DNA of 64,000 bases. Source: Fasciolopsis buskii. Taxonomy: Eukaryota > Platyhelminthes > Trematoda > Plagiorchiida > Fasciolidae. The notes beneath the pieces were generated by a model. The model did no database searches. It worked only from the letters and a program-made list of their open reading frames with translations, and was not told the DNA's origin. Position 1 is the first letter of the stretch; every line of letters starts with the position of its first letter. Where the stretch lies: the NCBI GenBank assembly GCA_008360955.1, contig LUCM01010527.1:1-64000 (forward strand), read 5' to 3'. Shown here piece after piece: positions 10,601 to 23,490 of the stretch. Both the position numbers and the translations under genes were made by a program.

Positions 10601-11645
10601 TCGTCTATCTCTGCTCTTCTCTTGCCCACGGTTTTCGATGAACAGATGGAATTGTTTGAGACAAAATATACTCCATCACGATGAAGACTGAGATCGAATG
10701 ATGTGGACTATGTGATAATGCGTTGGAAATACCCTTTCTCATTCGGAACAGTTTCTGCATCAATATCTCGTATGATCTTGGGTAGACCACCCACCATTTT
10801 TTCCATTGGCCATTTAAATTATAGAAAGACTTCGTGCAGGGGGACCCATGCGATCTCAGCTGTCTGTTGATCAACAGTTTTTGTCCTATCAGTTATCATA
10901 CTCGACCTGCTAAGACCCAAAGCGGTTTGTTAAATTTACTGATTTGGAGATTGGGAGTAGTGCAAGTTAATTTCGAGGCTTCCTTTGTTCTCGGAGTAGT
11001 CCAGATTAAGGGGTCATCATTCCGTAATCGACTGGATGGGGTAGTATGTTCATACTCCGGCTGGGTGGTCTAGGTTTGATCATATCAGTGATCACATTAG
11101 TTCGTCATGGGTTCAAAATGGCATTTAAAGTGATAATTTTGCAGTGCCTGTATGAACCACCTCCCTTCAGCTCTCCTATTGCTTTACTAATAATGAGCTC
11201 AACTTTGATAATAAATGCCAAATATAATATTATTATTATTATTTGAATCTCTCAACCTTCCAAGGGTTGTGGATGATTTGTAAAGCCTTTGTTTCATCAT
11301 TACCATTCCAATTTTTCTAAGCTATATCAGTTTGCCGTCTATGATATTCATTTTTCAACAAGCATGTAGAACAAATTTGAGCGATTCCAGCTGGCATACA
11401 CACAGTCAAAAGCAAAGTCTGTGTATGTTCGAAAATTCTGAAATACATTTGTTGACTTTCCGTTTCGTTAACTGAAATATCCTATTGCGCAGTAACTTTT
11501 GCTAGTTTTATCCCGTTCAAGTCAGACACGCATTAAACACGTCGCGAGAAGTGATCATTCAGCGCCCAAACAAAGAGGCATTGATCAAAAAACAAAACCG
11601 AACAATTACAACGGGAATTAGAAATCGAGCTCAACATGCGTTTTG
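7630..11645. other. No recognised gene; possible LINE tail and a weak tRNA-like site
   Basis: The first 250 bases may be the degraded tail of the LINE. Around 9105-9165, GGTGGTCAGTTGG and CGTTCGAATCTC resemble the A and B boxes of the second SINE family, but the rest of the unit is not clear. An ATT trinucleotide run sits at 11224-11243. The open frame at 9978-10376 (minus) matches nothing I know. Confidence 0.4.
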
Positions 11646-11649
11646 ACGG

Positions 11650-11775
11650 GAGTCGCAAAGAATCATTGATCGGGACTTCCTCGGATTCGTGTCAGATCGA
11701 ATGGTGCTTGTTGGCGCCCCACGTGTAACAGCGCAGGGTCGCCCAACTGACTGGTATGGCGCAGTACAGATTGAA
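11650..11775 (+). pseudogene. Integrin-alpha-like FG-GAP segment (exon or pseudo-exon)
   Basis: In one plus-strand frame the peptide reads DFLGFVSDRMVLVGAPR, then about 8 residues, then WYGAVQ. Integrin alpha N-terminal blades have the order F-G-F-S-V, L-L/V-V-G-A-P-R, then G-A-V-Y, so the VLVGAPR and GAVQ pair is suggestive. The frame is open from 11647 to a stop at 11815-11817. I see no clean GT donor straight after GAVQ. Further right (11853-11934) a frame with a lone cysteine and tryptophan could be related but ends in a stop. This could be a real exon, a broken copy, or chance. Confidence 0.3.
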
Positions 11776-12174
11776 TGGATTCTTTTCTGGCCGTTGGTTT
11801 GGGGATTTGGTCATTAGGCCGGATAGTTTGCTTGCCCAAGTTACACCAGAATCCTTGATATTGGCAACTGCATATACCCGAATCCAGGTGGTAAATGGAC
11901 GCTAACAGGAGTGCTACTTGGCGCACACAACTAGAATAGCCATAAGCGACGGAGAGTTTGTAGGTTACATTGCAGGCAATTAGATGCTTGTGGTGAGTGT
12001 GTGTGCATCTAATAGGGGCGAATCGCCGTGTGATTCTCAAAATGGACGTATCATGCATTCATGTTCCTAAAGATCCAAATTAGATTCTAGTGAGAAACTA
12101 ATTAGGAAGTGCACATATGGGAATAGTAGGACAGGAGAGAATCAGATAAGCCTACCGGACGAGCGCCAATAATC

Positions 12175-12230
12175 GCGAAACCAGTAGGCCGCTTCCGGCA
12201 AAACCGCGTTTGTTCATCCATATGCAAAAG
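12175..12230 (+). repeat. R63 repeat fragment
   Basis: CGCGAAACCAGTAGGCCGCT followed by GTTTGTTCATCCATATGC resembles the start of R63 copy 1 (CGCGAAACCGGTCGTGTGCT, then TTTGTTCATGCATC). No other part of the repeat is present. Confidence 0.5.
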
Positions 12231-12834
12231 GCTCTACTGATTACCCCGGGGGCTGTGAGGTATTTCGAAATTTTCGACGTGATGCAATAGAACTTAGTGT
12301 ATTAGCACTTCCACAAGGGGTTAAAAGTTGATAATTTTCAGAAAATTTTCTACCACGACAGAACCACATCGTAACACAATGGGAGCTCACCATGATGCAG
12401 TGAAGACTAAGTGGTAGTCCGTATTTGATAAGAAACAATCTTCGGAACGGAGCACGTTAGTACGGCCTATAGGAAGAAGAAGGATCTTGTATGGAACCTT
12501 GCACAACTTCAAATGTTCAGAATGCAAGCTATCGCCGTCCTCAGCAAAAGTGTGCAGTGTTCGTCTACCATCGACACTTTAAGCCAAACACTGAAAGTCG
12601 CACTTTACAAGTGATTCCGATCCAACGTCCCAAGGTTTGCTCGCCTGTTTAACGAAGACCGAACACGGAGAGGCAGATGGGGCAGATCTACATTCAATTA
12701 AGACCGTTGGCGATTACCGTCCTTTGCGGTCACGTTTTCTTGAGCTCATTTGACTCCGACACCTGTAAGGCCCCAGACCTCTAAGTGAATGCGTACTTTC
12801 GTTTCACCCGTTCAAGCGACGAGAATTAAAAAAG

Positions 12835-12900
12835 CACCTTTGCTCGAGATCAGACCAGACCACTCTGTCTCCACCTCGTGAAGGCGGCTGACTGATACAT
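12835..12900 (+). repeat. Possible 3' fragment of SINE family 2
   Basis: CTCCACCTCGTGAAGGCGGCTG matches CTCCACCTCGTGAAGTGGGCTG at 41549-41570, which lies at the 3' side of a tRNA-headed SINE copy. The match is short. Confidence 0.35.
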
Positions 12901-12909
12901 TTCGCGTAA

Positions 12910-15900
12910 CAGTTTCTGCAAGGCCTCTCGGTCACAACAACTTAAGGTGTCAAATCACGATTCAGCATTCACCGTAGTGAGTTTTGGAAAATGGTTTTGT
13001 GAAGGTCCTTAGAGGGAAACTGGCTTGTTACATGTTTCTTTTGTGGTGTAGCATTTTGGGTATTTGGGATATGAACTGTAACCCGTGGACAATACATGTT
13101 GAGACAAGACCTCATCTGACCACAGAATGCCGATAGATCAGAGTAAGCGAACAAATTTTTAATAAAACTCACCAAATAATAGCCGAAGCCAGATAAGAGG
13201 TTTCGTGTCAAATGTTTGACACAATCGTTTGAGATCACGTGCTGCCTATGTGAGAATATAGACAATAATACTAATTGTAATGATATCAGTAATGCTAACA
13301 GCAATAATGATAACGGTAATAATGTAACTAATTAAAGGTAGCACATTTTTCCATAAAGTGGTTAGTAGTCATTTGTAAAGTTGGTTGTGTTAAACTGAAG
13401 CTGGATCAGTGTAGGTTGTGTGAAACAAGTGGTGAGAAGGAGTCTACCAGAAACACTACATCCACGATGTAAGCTGACGAAGCTGTACTAAAATTAACGT
13501 CTTATTTATTATGGCACAACAAATGTCTTTTGGTTCCACTCAGTAAAGACGGATACACTCGTTGATCTTATGAATGACGTCTGTGATTGTCGTATGTATG
13601 TCTCATGGTTTTACTCGTTTTTCGAACATGCACTTCACGCTGGTGTGTCTTACCGTCAACCTATCATAGTTTCTCAGTGTCTTGGGCGTCAACGGAAATC
13701 AAGAATTTTCTTCTCCTTCATCTTTCTCTTATAGTATCTTATTTCTTGGTGTTAATTTCGATGGCACATGATCAGTACCCAGAATGGTATGAATAAATAA
13801 TAAGTAAATATAAAGTTCCTAATGGATTTCAAAGTATCAGTTTGTGCTAGCTATCAGAGTACTTCTTCCGTGATCAAACAGTCGTGATAGAAAATGCAAA
13901 AGAGTCCAAAAATAGGAAGATCAAGAAAGGGAAAAATTCAGGTTTAGCGTTATCTTTGAGAGTGTGATTATGTGATCTGTCCTTGTTCGGGAAGAAGCAA
14001 AGTTTATACTCACCACAGCATTGTCAGTGTTCAGTTAGAGCGGGCACTACAGACACTATGATTCCATAAAACAAAAAAACGAGTTGATTAGTTCCACGTG
14101 CAACGGAGTATTAAAAAAATCCTTAGTGTAATCTTCACGTGTCCCGCGGTGCATGCAACCTAGGGAATGAACTCTGTTCTATTTAAAACGATCATTTGGC
14201 AGTCCGACTGGAACTTCATAGATATTTCCCAACGAGTTACACAATGGAGCATAAATTGTTTGAAGCATCATGTACTTTAAACTGACCAGGCAGTAAATCT
14301 GCCGCGTGGAAAGGATGTTCGAACGCATTGTGAGCCAGACAATAGGATATTCTGTCCAATACGTTCAATAATTGATCTCTAATTTGGTGTCTTCGGGTCT
14401 GTGTTATTACTGCTGATTACATTCTATGCATCGGAAGCGAATCAGTCTTTCATAAAACACAGCGAGTGTTTCTGACTGAATGAAACTTATCGGCTATGGT
14501 ACACACCAAAGAGTCCCAGATGACAGGGAACCGGCCAGGTCTGTCACACGATTTGACAGGTTTCATCAGGAGTGCACTTCACCGGTGATAAACAAGTAAA
14601 AATACGTGTTCTTTCTCCTCTACTGGACATGTCCGAAATTGTAGGTTTTGCTTCTACAGTCAGCGGGGATTTATAGGCACAGACGAATTTCATTATCTCC
14701 AGGCCTTTGTGGTGAACCCTAACCAAACGCATACTGACTTAACCTAGTTGCCTGTCTACATTCATTCTTGGTTTGACATGTGTCAGGAATCGCTGTAGAT
14801 GTAGTCTAGAACAAATCCCCTCAAGCCAGCAGACAATGTAGGACATTCTGAAGATTCAGTATTGAAACCTGAATGGCAAGGAAATCGCTTTCATCAAACC
14901 GCACGTGACTAAATGGTTCTTCTGTCGATTATAAGGATATTATTGAAACCGGTGATTGTATCGATCAATCCAGTCCTTTTGTATGGTTTGTCAAGCATGG
15001 AGCGTAATTTCAGTCTGACATGTCACAAAAGACCGGGAATAATAAAACATTAAAAAAAGATTATGAACAACTCTAAAGGGGCAAACTGCTTACCTAGTGG
15101 TTAAATCAAACATCGCTGTTTGGTTTCGGAAATAAAACGCGCTTTCATATCCCTGGAGCTTGCCGTTACCGCCCGGGAAATCACTGAGTAAATCAAGTAT
15201 TTAAACATCACTGGCATCGAATTATCACTTATTTAAGTTTGTAGTGAATAAATCATTATTGTTACCAAAGCAAACCAAGCATTTTTCTTGGCCCTTCGTT
15301 TAACAAAATAAACTGTTGTGAAATAAAATTGAAATTTGTTCTCAAACAGTGGACTGGAGCAAGTGAACCAAGGTAGTTCAGGTAATTTTTAATTGAATAA
15401 ATGTATTCACATTTTTTTGCCCAAATGAATCGACAGTTTATCACCGATATTATTAAAGGTCACGAAAATCGAGTTACTAATGACTGTAACACAGGCACTC
15501 GTCTTGCTGTTTGGAGGTAACTTCATCCATTTGGATTTTTCGAAACCCACTCATCTATCCCGGAAAATCAGCATAACTGTATGGGGATACTAAGCCATTC
15601 CGATTTCAGAGTTTGTCAGTCCAAGTGCCGTTTGCTTCTGCTAGACAGAATTCTCAGTTTTGGCACACGGTTCAGCAATTCGCAACATACGTTTGACCCA
15701 TTAGCCGAAGTTGGTAGGGGAAGGGACAAAAAAGATTATTTTACGAAAAAATCCCTTCGAAGTTAACAAAAGAATCAGACAGTTTTCGATCCGCAAAGAT
15801 TTATTCGATTCTAACTGTGAACAGCAGCCTCCTGCCTTTATTGCTATTTGTGCTGATATCTATGCGTCCCCCTTTTCTTCCTCGTCATTCTCATCATAAG

Positions 15901-17675
15901 ATACCCATGAATGATTTGGGCAAAAATAAAAAACCAGGCCCATAATTGAATTCCCCTGGATTTGTTGTCAATTTACCGTCTACATGGAATCCCAGACCGT
16001 ATTTCCTACTCTTCCACGAACAGCTGGTCAGTTGGACGGGATTTTTTTCACTTGGTATGTCTCAGAAACAGTGGTCGATCAGTGACCGTGTCCATTTCAC
16101 GCTCACTCAAGAATGATTATAACTCCACCCCCGCCTCCGACCCGGCAAACATACACACCCCCTACGCATTAAGTGGAACAATCTCCCAGTTTGGTCAAAC
16201 AAAAATTTTGCCTGATCACGCTCTCTACCTCATCGATACGATGATTGGTTTCGGGTGGAACCTAGGATCGCCGGCCAAATCCTTTTAGTCAACGACCAAG
16301 ATGAAAGCTTGAGCGACTGTTGTATTTTGACACGAGTTTGTTCTTCCCACTTTTCGTGGAATTTTCTTCCCTTGGTGGGTGGTGGTGAACATATTACTAG
16401 GTTCAAGTATGGCGTTGTTTTGTTAAACTTACACATTTTTCCCTCAACAAAAATCATTTGGGTGTTGAAATGAGTCCGAAATAGTACACTAACTCGTTAG
16501 CCTCCTTGTGTGTGTGCTGATCCAGAATGCTGTTTTTGGCTAATGGACAAATGATTGAATTGCTTTTCTCTCGTGTCATTTGTCCCAATCAACTTTGTTG
16601 TTTGTCACTAAAGCTGCATTGGTAGTAGACCAATGGTCCACCTCGCTTAATTAGAACATGGACACCCGGAATTCCAGTCCGGTGTAGACCTACAGCTCTT
16701 TGACACCCAATTCTTGAAATACGTCGTACACTTTTCTTGTTTCTGACAATACACGGTGAAAATTCAGAAAGTAGAATAATAAAGAAGGCAGAAGACAGTT
16801 GATTAAGGAATTAGTTATTCGAAGTTTGCTGTAGACAAAGTATTTAGGGGCAGAAATTTCCACAAACTTTAATCTCCGATTGACTGACGCAAATTATAAA
16901 CCATACGCCGGTTTATCGTTTGTTTTTTGAGGCTAGATATGTGTTTAAATTTTGCCTCACCGACACCAAGGAGATTGACTAATGCTTAAGGATTTGCCTT
17001 GAATACACTGCTAAAAACTGAGATGTGGACAAACACGTCCGTAATGACTTTTTGCATCAACACCCTATCTAACAACTTGTAAACAGTCCGTCGGTTTCAA
17101 AATAACTAATTCACTTGTTTTTCATCTCCCCCTGAATAGACTTCGTACGTGGACTAAATATAGATTAATAAAATGTTGAAGTCACAAGCACTTATGAATA
17201 ATTAGGGCGAGGAAAGAGTTTGATTCGCTTTACGGAGGCAAGTCGAAAATCGATACATCTCAACTAACTGTTGACCTGGAGCATATGTTGACCATATGGA
17301 TTTGAGCTTTCCGTCTGGACTAGCATTTCCGTATGGTATTTATGTGCCAGAATCGATCATTTCGGGTTAGAGATTAAACCGTGTCAGATTGATTGCTTCT
17401 TTGATGGAACAACTGGACCCGGAAAACAAGATCTACTGATCGTTTATTGGTTTGACGTATTACAGTTTGACCACACCCGATTAATTTGCAGATTTTCTCA
17501 AAATTACGCGTAATTTCGCAAATAACTTGATACGCTTTCTGATCACGGACTAAAATTTCCTGAACCAAACATCCAGCAAAGGATACTAATTGAAAGAATA
17601 GCCTTAGTAAATAATCACCCTACACCGTAGAGGATGTTCGAGAACTTTAGTGTTCTCTGGCTAACGTTCCTAGTT
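12910..17675. other. No recognised feature
   Basis: Several short frames, none with a known domain. A diverged AAT/GAT-rich patch is near 13262-13330. No RNA gene or mobile element was recognised. Confidence 0.45.
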
Positions 17676-17679
17676 ATGG

Positions 17680-17850
17680 TCAAGTGGATAATGCACCAGT
17701 TATCAAGACTGTCAGATGTTCGAATCCTAGACATGCCGGTCACATAGTGATAAATGGCAACTCGCTGTCTCCCGGCAAGCTATCACTGATACCCTATGCG
17801 GTTCGATGTTGCTCCACCCAGTTTCAAGACCATGGATACAGCTTACCCTC
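17680..17850 (+). mobile_element. SINE family 2, degraded copy
   Basis: TGTTCGAATCCTAGACATGCCGGTCAC at 17717-17743 resembles the B-box region and downstream block of the family-2 copy at 27700. Further right, GTTGCTCCACCCAGTTTCAAGACCATGG (17808-17835) matches the body block at 22647-22676. The A box is hard to see. Confidence 0.55.
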
Positions 17851-18201
17851 GCCCTGCAGTAGACCTTAGTGGTGATGGAGCAAACTCTTTCCATGGAACA
17901 GGTCATAAAATCGCCATGAACTATCCCCACCCCAATCCTTCTCTAACTGACTACAAGCGAATTTTTGCGCACCCAAAACGTCCAGTCAGAGCACAGATAT
18001 AGTGACGTGCAAATCTGTTTGCAATGTATTATCGACGTCATCGTTCCTGGCGTGAATTGTTGGATTGCCTGGCTCGATTAGTTTGGCTTGTCACTGCGAC
18101 TTTGATGGAATACTTCAGAGGCCCGGAGGTGCTAACCATCGGGAAGAGTAGGCAAAACAGAAATCTCCTGATTGGAAAACAAGCAAACTAAAGGATTCAC
18201 A

Positions 18202-18370
18202 GGCGGTGGCCAAGCGGATAAGGTCGTGATGTCTGAACGTGAAGGTCGCAGGTTCGAATCCTCACAGCGCCCGTTAACTTCCCCACCTGGCAGCCCTTTG
18301 TTGGCCGCGGCCTCCTCCCTGAAAAATGCTGTACATTATTGTTATTTCATTAATAAAGGAAGTAAATGAT
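18202..18370 (+). mobile_element. tRNA-headed SINE family 1, best copy
   Basis: The 5' end is tRNA-like. It has an A box TGGCCAAGCGG at 18207-18217 and a B box GGTTCGAATCC at 18251-18261, the spacing of an RNA polymerase III promoter with a long variable arm (Leu/Ser type). A body follows that contains CCACCTGGCAGCCCT and GTTGGCCGCGG, and the unit ends with TTAATAAAGGAAGTAAATGA plus A-rich sequence. The conserved 3' end presumably matches a partner LINE, which I could not identify. Several other copies in the window share head, body and tail. It codes for no protein. Confidence 0.88.
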
Positions 18371-18389
18371 AAAAATAAAAAACTTAGCC

Positions 18390-19740
18390 GAGAGAGCTTC
18401 ATCGAGCATCAAGGCTAATGCCAAATTAAAACAGATCTGGTATATTTATTACCTATCGAGCCACACATCTCGATCATTCACATCAATCCACGGGATCAGC
18501 AGATACACAAGTGTCGCAACAAAATAGTCATTTCCTGTTTGTTGTTACAAAGTTTCTTCAATTACCATGTCTTTTAGTGTTGCACTCAACGTGTGTAGTT
18601 GAGTCAGTGCAGAGCATGGTCTTACGTATGACGTTTATTATGCCACCCCGGGTCACGTCTTCTGTTGTATTCCAAAATCGAAGCTGATACGATCGACTCA
18701 GTCGATAGGATAGGGATACTCGAACCAATTGCCAGTTGGGACAAGTGTATCATAAGTACCATGATGACATAAAAGCCTCGTGCGACATTGACACGAGAGT
18801 AAACAACAGCGGAAATAAGCGAATGTGAAGCATGGACCGAAAATGCAGCATGACAGCAGCCGTATACATTTTGAGTCGGTTGAAACATACTTTATTCAAC
18901 AAACGTATCACGATCGACATGAAGCTTCAAAAGTTATTCTAGGGAAAATTTTATCAGAAAACAGGCACATTTCTTCGAAAGATCGAGCTCAGGACAAACG
19001 GACAAGTACGGACGAGATCAATGGATCATGTGACAGGTGGTCTTTCGCAGTCCACCACCGCAAGTGTGTCAATCTTTATTGCGCCTGAAAGGGAAAAAAT
19101 CGTGTCAATCCTGTGTCGTGGGAAAATTGTGTGCGTTCACGATGTGATCTGTTCAAAACCACTTGATGTGACTTATTCTCATCGAACGGATATGTCCAAT
19201 ACTGACAGTTAGATAGATAAAACTACTTCCAACTCACAGTAGTATACAATTTGTTCAGGAAGATACGGTTGTATACAGATATGATAGTTTTTAGATTGCG
19301 AGCCACCGACTGAAAAACTGCAGGGAACAGTTCACTGGACCACGAATCTTTCTCGTAATTGTGCCACTTCATCAGGTCCCAGTGCAAGCCTAAGTAGAAT
19401 TTCGAACCAATAATGTTCAGCTCAATTTTCTTCTGGACATTGCACAATGTGTCTCGTCATTTCAGGTGTCCATAGAACAAAGTGACTACACTGATCGATT
19501 AATCAGGGTCAGTGACCGAAAATACGCTACTCTGCTGCCATACCCAACCACAACTGACTGTTAAAACTGTGAAGACCAACAGGCGGGACTGGATCCCTTT
19601 CTCCCGAATACACTGCATATTTGGAGGCTTTTGAGAGAATGAAAAGTTAGGTTGGAAGACAACTCCACATAGGTAGGCAGCCAGGATGGTGCTCATTATG
19701 TGGGGAACGATGGTCAAGCAGTCAACATCGCGCCATTTCA
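18390..19740. other. No recognised feature between SINE copies
   Basis: Unique-looking sequence with short frames on both strands, none recognised. Confidence 0.45.
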
Positions 19741-19742
19741 AT

Positions 19743-19861
19743 AATGAAGATCTAGGGTTCGGTCAGCGTCCCAACTAGTATCTTTCTGTTGGCCGCGGTT
19801 AACCTTCCCGAAAAAGAGGTACGTCGATCTTCTATTAATAAAGAAAGTAAATGATAAAAGG
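19743..19861 (+). mobile_element. SINE family 1, 3' part
   Basis: Starts near a B-box-like GGGTTCGGTC, continues through GTTGGCCGCGGTTAACC and ends in ATTAATAAAGAAAGTAAATG. Body and tail match the copy at 18202. The A box and most of the tRNA head are lost or unrecognisable. Confidence 0.75.
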
Positions 19862-20262
19862 CAAAACATAGTTAGTTATGGGATTCACAAGGTACACACA
19901 GAGAGCGACTGCTTTACTCTTCACACGAAACAGGTTCCGAGAGAGGAGAGGACTACTACGAGCGGAGTTCGTTGGCCTAAGTACTCCGGTTCCACTGTGA
20001 CCGTAAAAAACATTTTAATCCTGTAAACTATAACCACATGTAGACGATACCGCTTGTCAACCAGATATCCAAACCTGTTTCAGAGGATTGGATACAGTTC
20101 CCGAGGATCTGTGATGGTGCAAACACTTTGATATACCTCACGATACCGAGGGTGATTTATCAGTAGTACATACTTTTCTCACAGTCGGACAACTTCCCCA
20201 TATGGGAGCCCTCTGTCAACCACGACCCCCTTTTTCATAGCTATGTACGTTATTGTATCCTT

Positions 20263-20418
20263 ATTTGCTGGCCCAGCGGATAAGGTCGCGGCTTTTGGAC
20301 GTGAAGGCCGTGGGTTCGAATCCTTCCAAGGCCGCTCAACTTCCTACCTACTGTTGACTGCGCCCTTCTTTCTGAGAAACGACATGCATTGTTATTTCAT
20401 TAATAAAGAAAGTAAAAA
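20263..20418 (+). mobile_element. SINE family 1, near-complete copy
   Basis: A box TGGCCCAGCGG at 20269-20279, B box GGTTCGAATCC at 20313-20323, then the CAACTTCC body and the ATTAATAAAGAAAGTAAA tail. The body is shorter than in the copy at 18202. The promoter boxes look intact. Confidence 0.85.
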
Positions 20419-20429
20419 GACAAAAGAAG

Positions 20430-22540
20430 ATTGTGGAACTATGGAAACTTTGTGCAGCCGTTTCCGTGACCATGTTCAGTTCCGCCGGCTGTGCGTGCCC
20501 TCTGCTTTTGCCGGCAAAGTCTATCATAGGAATCGTTTATGGTATTGTTTACAGTCGAGGGTGGAGCGACCCCATGCCATTTCGTCTTGATATTTGGCAA
20601 GTGGTTTATGTTCACTTTGTATGATCTGAATGTTCTGAATCAAACTGATCATCATTCACTTCGCAGTTTATGTCCCAGTATCAACAGAGCTGTTATGAGT
20701 ATCCATAATGGTAGAGAAAGGCACTGTTAATCTATTTATTCACGAAACTAACCAAGTAACCGCTTGATAAATTGGCATATATCAGTGCCAACCGGTCCGC
20801 GTGTAAGCGCGCCAACCGATTAAGACCATTTATTTTATTACTCGGTTATCTGACTAGTTGTATCTCCAACTTCGTCTGAAAGCGTCTCTGTATAGTCCGA
20901 GAAATTGCACTAGAGACAGTATACTATTCATCGCTGTATCGGACAGTAAGACACGTAAAAAACCGACTCTAAATAAAAACTGTTTTTCAAAACTCGTGAA
21001 AACTAATGGAAGTATCCGTGACGGATAATGGAAATAAGCACGAAGCCAAAAATGCGTGAATCCATATTCTCTAAATTGTAACTGGTTATTTCGGACAAAC
21101 TATGGATCATAATTTCATTTTCTGTTATTTTTTTTCAAAAAACCATGGTTAGCTCAAGATTGCGATGGGTTCGGAACATGAGATTCTTCATAAACCAATT
21201 TCACTATCCAATTCTAGAAGTTTTTATCCAGGATGACCACTTTCGGATCGTGGATGTTTGTCTACGGTTCTGGTTACGAATGGACTAGATCGTGCGTGAA
21301 GCTCTGTTGGCTGTTCAGACGGTCATTTATTTCAGGCCATGATTAGTTGTGGTTAGAGGGTTGAACTCAACCACTTGTTTCTACCTCAAACTTACCAGAT
21401 GAACGTTCTCGTAAAATAAGCATCACACCAAGCTATAGAGAACCTAATTTACGCCGTTGACAATTGAAATGAATAGTATTGATAAATTCCAGGCTGATCA
21501 GGATTATCCAGATCCACTTTCGTTGGTTACTGTCGATTAATAGCATTGCCATTAGGATTATTTTCCATCTCTCCAGGTGATACTGTAGCAATAAGGCAAT
21601 CGGGTGATGCTCACATTATTGTACAATCAAACACGTTCCCTTCTCCCTTTCTCACTCGGACTTTTGCATTGCTTTTTTTTCAAAAACACTCAAACAAGGT
21701 TTGGTTGCTGTCGAATTCAGCATTCCCGGTCCGATTTGGCAATCGATTGATCGTTCTTGCATTTGCTCCTTGATCCCAATCCCCAAGCGTCGGCTATTTT
21801 GGTTAGATTGTCCAGCCCTCGGCTAGGAAAACTATGCTGTCTACTGTGATTCAGGCAACAGCATGCTTGTTTATTGACAAGGCGCTTCTTGTCTGCTGCG
21901 ACGTCCTTTAAAGTAGTATTTGTCACTTTCTTTGTAAGATAGCATTCTGCTCTGCCATATGACTCATTCTCCACATTTTACCTTTGGATGATCATAGTCA
22001 TTAATTGCTCAATGAGACCATTCCTGCTTTGAACTGAATTAAGGCTATTCGGCTTTTAGCAGCTGTTATACACTCAGTGGCTTTGAAGCCCCTTATAACT
22101 GATTTGAAGAGAAATCCATTAGCTACCGCCCTGTCAGACCAGCAATGAATTGGCGATTTACCATGTTTTCCCTTTAATCCGTGATTCGTCGGATACGTCA
22201 GAAAACTAAAAGAGTCCTTCTTGGTGCCACTTTATTTTCCTTTCGCCTTCCGGAAGTTCATGTTTATTCGAAAGTTGAAAGAAATAGTTCTCCGTAAGCC
22301 ACTGCAGTTTTTCTCTAATCAGAATGTCACCTACATAGTCCATAATACAATAACTACGTGATAAGCATTTCATGTAGGCTCACAGAGTTCCGATTTCTCA
22401 GTGGCGTACAAATACCCAACAATGGTCTCGTAGGCTGTGCGGGTGAAGCATTCAGCATTGGCCGAGATAAGTGATGGACTCCTTATTTTCTTGCTTAGAG
22501 TGTTTCTGTTCGAGTTTTACACGGACTGGGTAAATTGCGG
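20430..22540. other. No recognised feature
   Basis: No domain, RNA gene or repeat unit identified. A frame at 21546-21773 ends in common amino acids without a family motif. Confidence 0.45.
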
Positions 22541-22549
22541 TAAATGACC

Positions 22550-22690
22550 GAAGGTGGTCAAACGGTCCCAGATCCGCCGGTCACTTTCATGATAGATTGA
22601 AGCTCGCTGTTATCCAGCTCGTTACGACACTTGACCTATTGGTTCTATGTTGCTTCAGGTTTCAGAATCATGGCTCCCGTTCTCCGTCAT
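22550..22690 (+). mobile_element. SINE family 2, body copy
   Basis: CCCAGATCCGCCGGTCACTT at 22567-22586 matches the block right after the B box at 27756-27777. Next, CTTGACCTATTGGTTCTATG and GTTTCAGAATCATGG match the body at 41475-41520 and 17808-17835. The tRNA-like head is degraded. Confidence 0.6.
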
Positions 22691-22699
22691 CCCTTGTGG

Positions 22700-23335
22700 T
22701 GGTCTTTCGTGTCCACGGGGCACTCGTGCTTCAAGCACCAAAGAAGTCATTCGAACTTAAGAATGATTTTATGCTTAGCATAATGTGTTTTCATATTGGT
22801 TTACTACATCCTACAGAATCTTACGATTCAACAACCTAAAAATCAGGTATCCGAGGGATTTCTAGAATCATTTGGAGAACTGCATGAAAGGTTGCATGGA
22901 ATTTTATATACACTCCTGCATTTATGTAAATATGTATGTATGCATATATATGTACATATATATGGGAAGTCTGAATGTATTTTTGTTGGTTGTGCATAAG
23001 TGTACATGGTCGGTACCCTGTACAGCCGAAAGTTGGAACCGGGCATAGGTGGTATGCATTTTATTCTGCGGACTCGGAACTGACGACAAGTTCCTGTTGA
23101 TTCTGATCACGTTTGCTGACACAAATAAACATTGTCGTGAGTAGTGTCAGTTGTGGAAGCAATGGTAGGATTAGCGCAGGTCAGTCAGCTGTCCATTCGC
23201 CTACGGTAATGGTTTTGTAGCCAGCAGCATTCATAAAAATGGACTTGGCTCTCCTAGGGAACACAAATGGATTGCAAACGGTCAGCATGAGGTCGTGAAA
23301 GGTAGGAATATCTCTGCTGGGAGGGTTATTGTTGG
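22700..23335. other. Spacer with a TATG/TACA-rich patch
   Basis: An imperfect run of TATGTATGCATATATATGTACATATATATG at about 22929-22963 forms a self-complementary stretch. It is read here as a degenerate microsatellite. Nothing else is recognised. Confidence 0.5.
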
Positions 23336-23339
23336 CAGT

Positions 23340-23343
23340 AATC

Positions 23344-23396
<53 letters not shown>

Positions 23397-23490
23397 TGCC
23401 GTAGTAGCAATAGTAGTAGTAATAGTAATAGTACCAGCAGTGGTATTTGCAGTAGAATTAGTTGCAGTAGCTATAGTTGTGGTATTTTCA
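23340..23490. repeat. GTA/TAG trinucleotide tract with diverged flanks
   Basis: At least 12 uninterrupted TAG units occur around 23345-23385, followed by a GTG-interrupted and diverged continuation. The poly-serine and poly-valine reading frames over it are products of the repeat and are not genes. Confidence 0.92.

Noticed and set aside
18202..18275. Genuine tRNA gene with pol III boxes
   Set aside because: The same head is attached to the same non-tRNA body and tail in several copies, so it is a SINE. A clean acceptor stem was not found.
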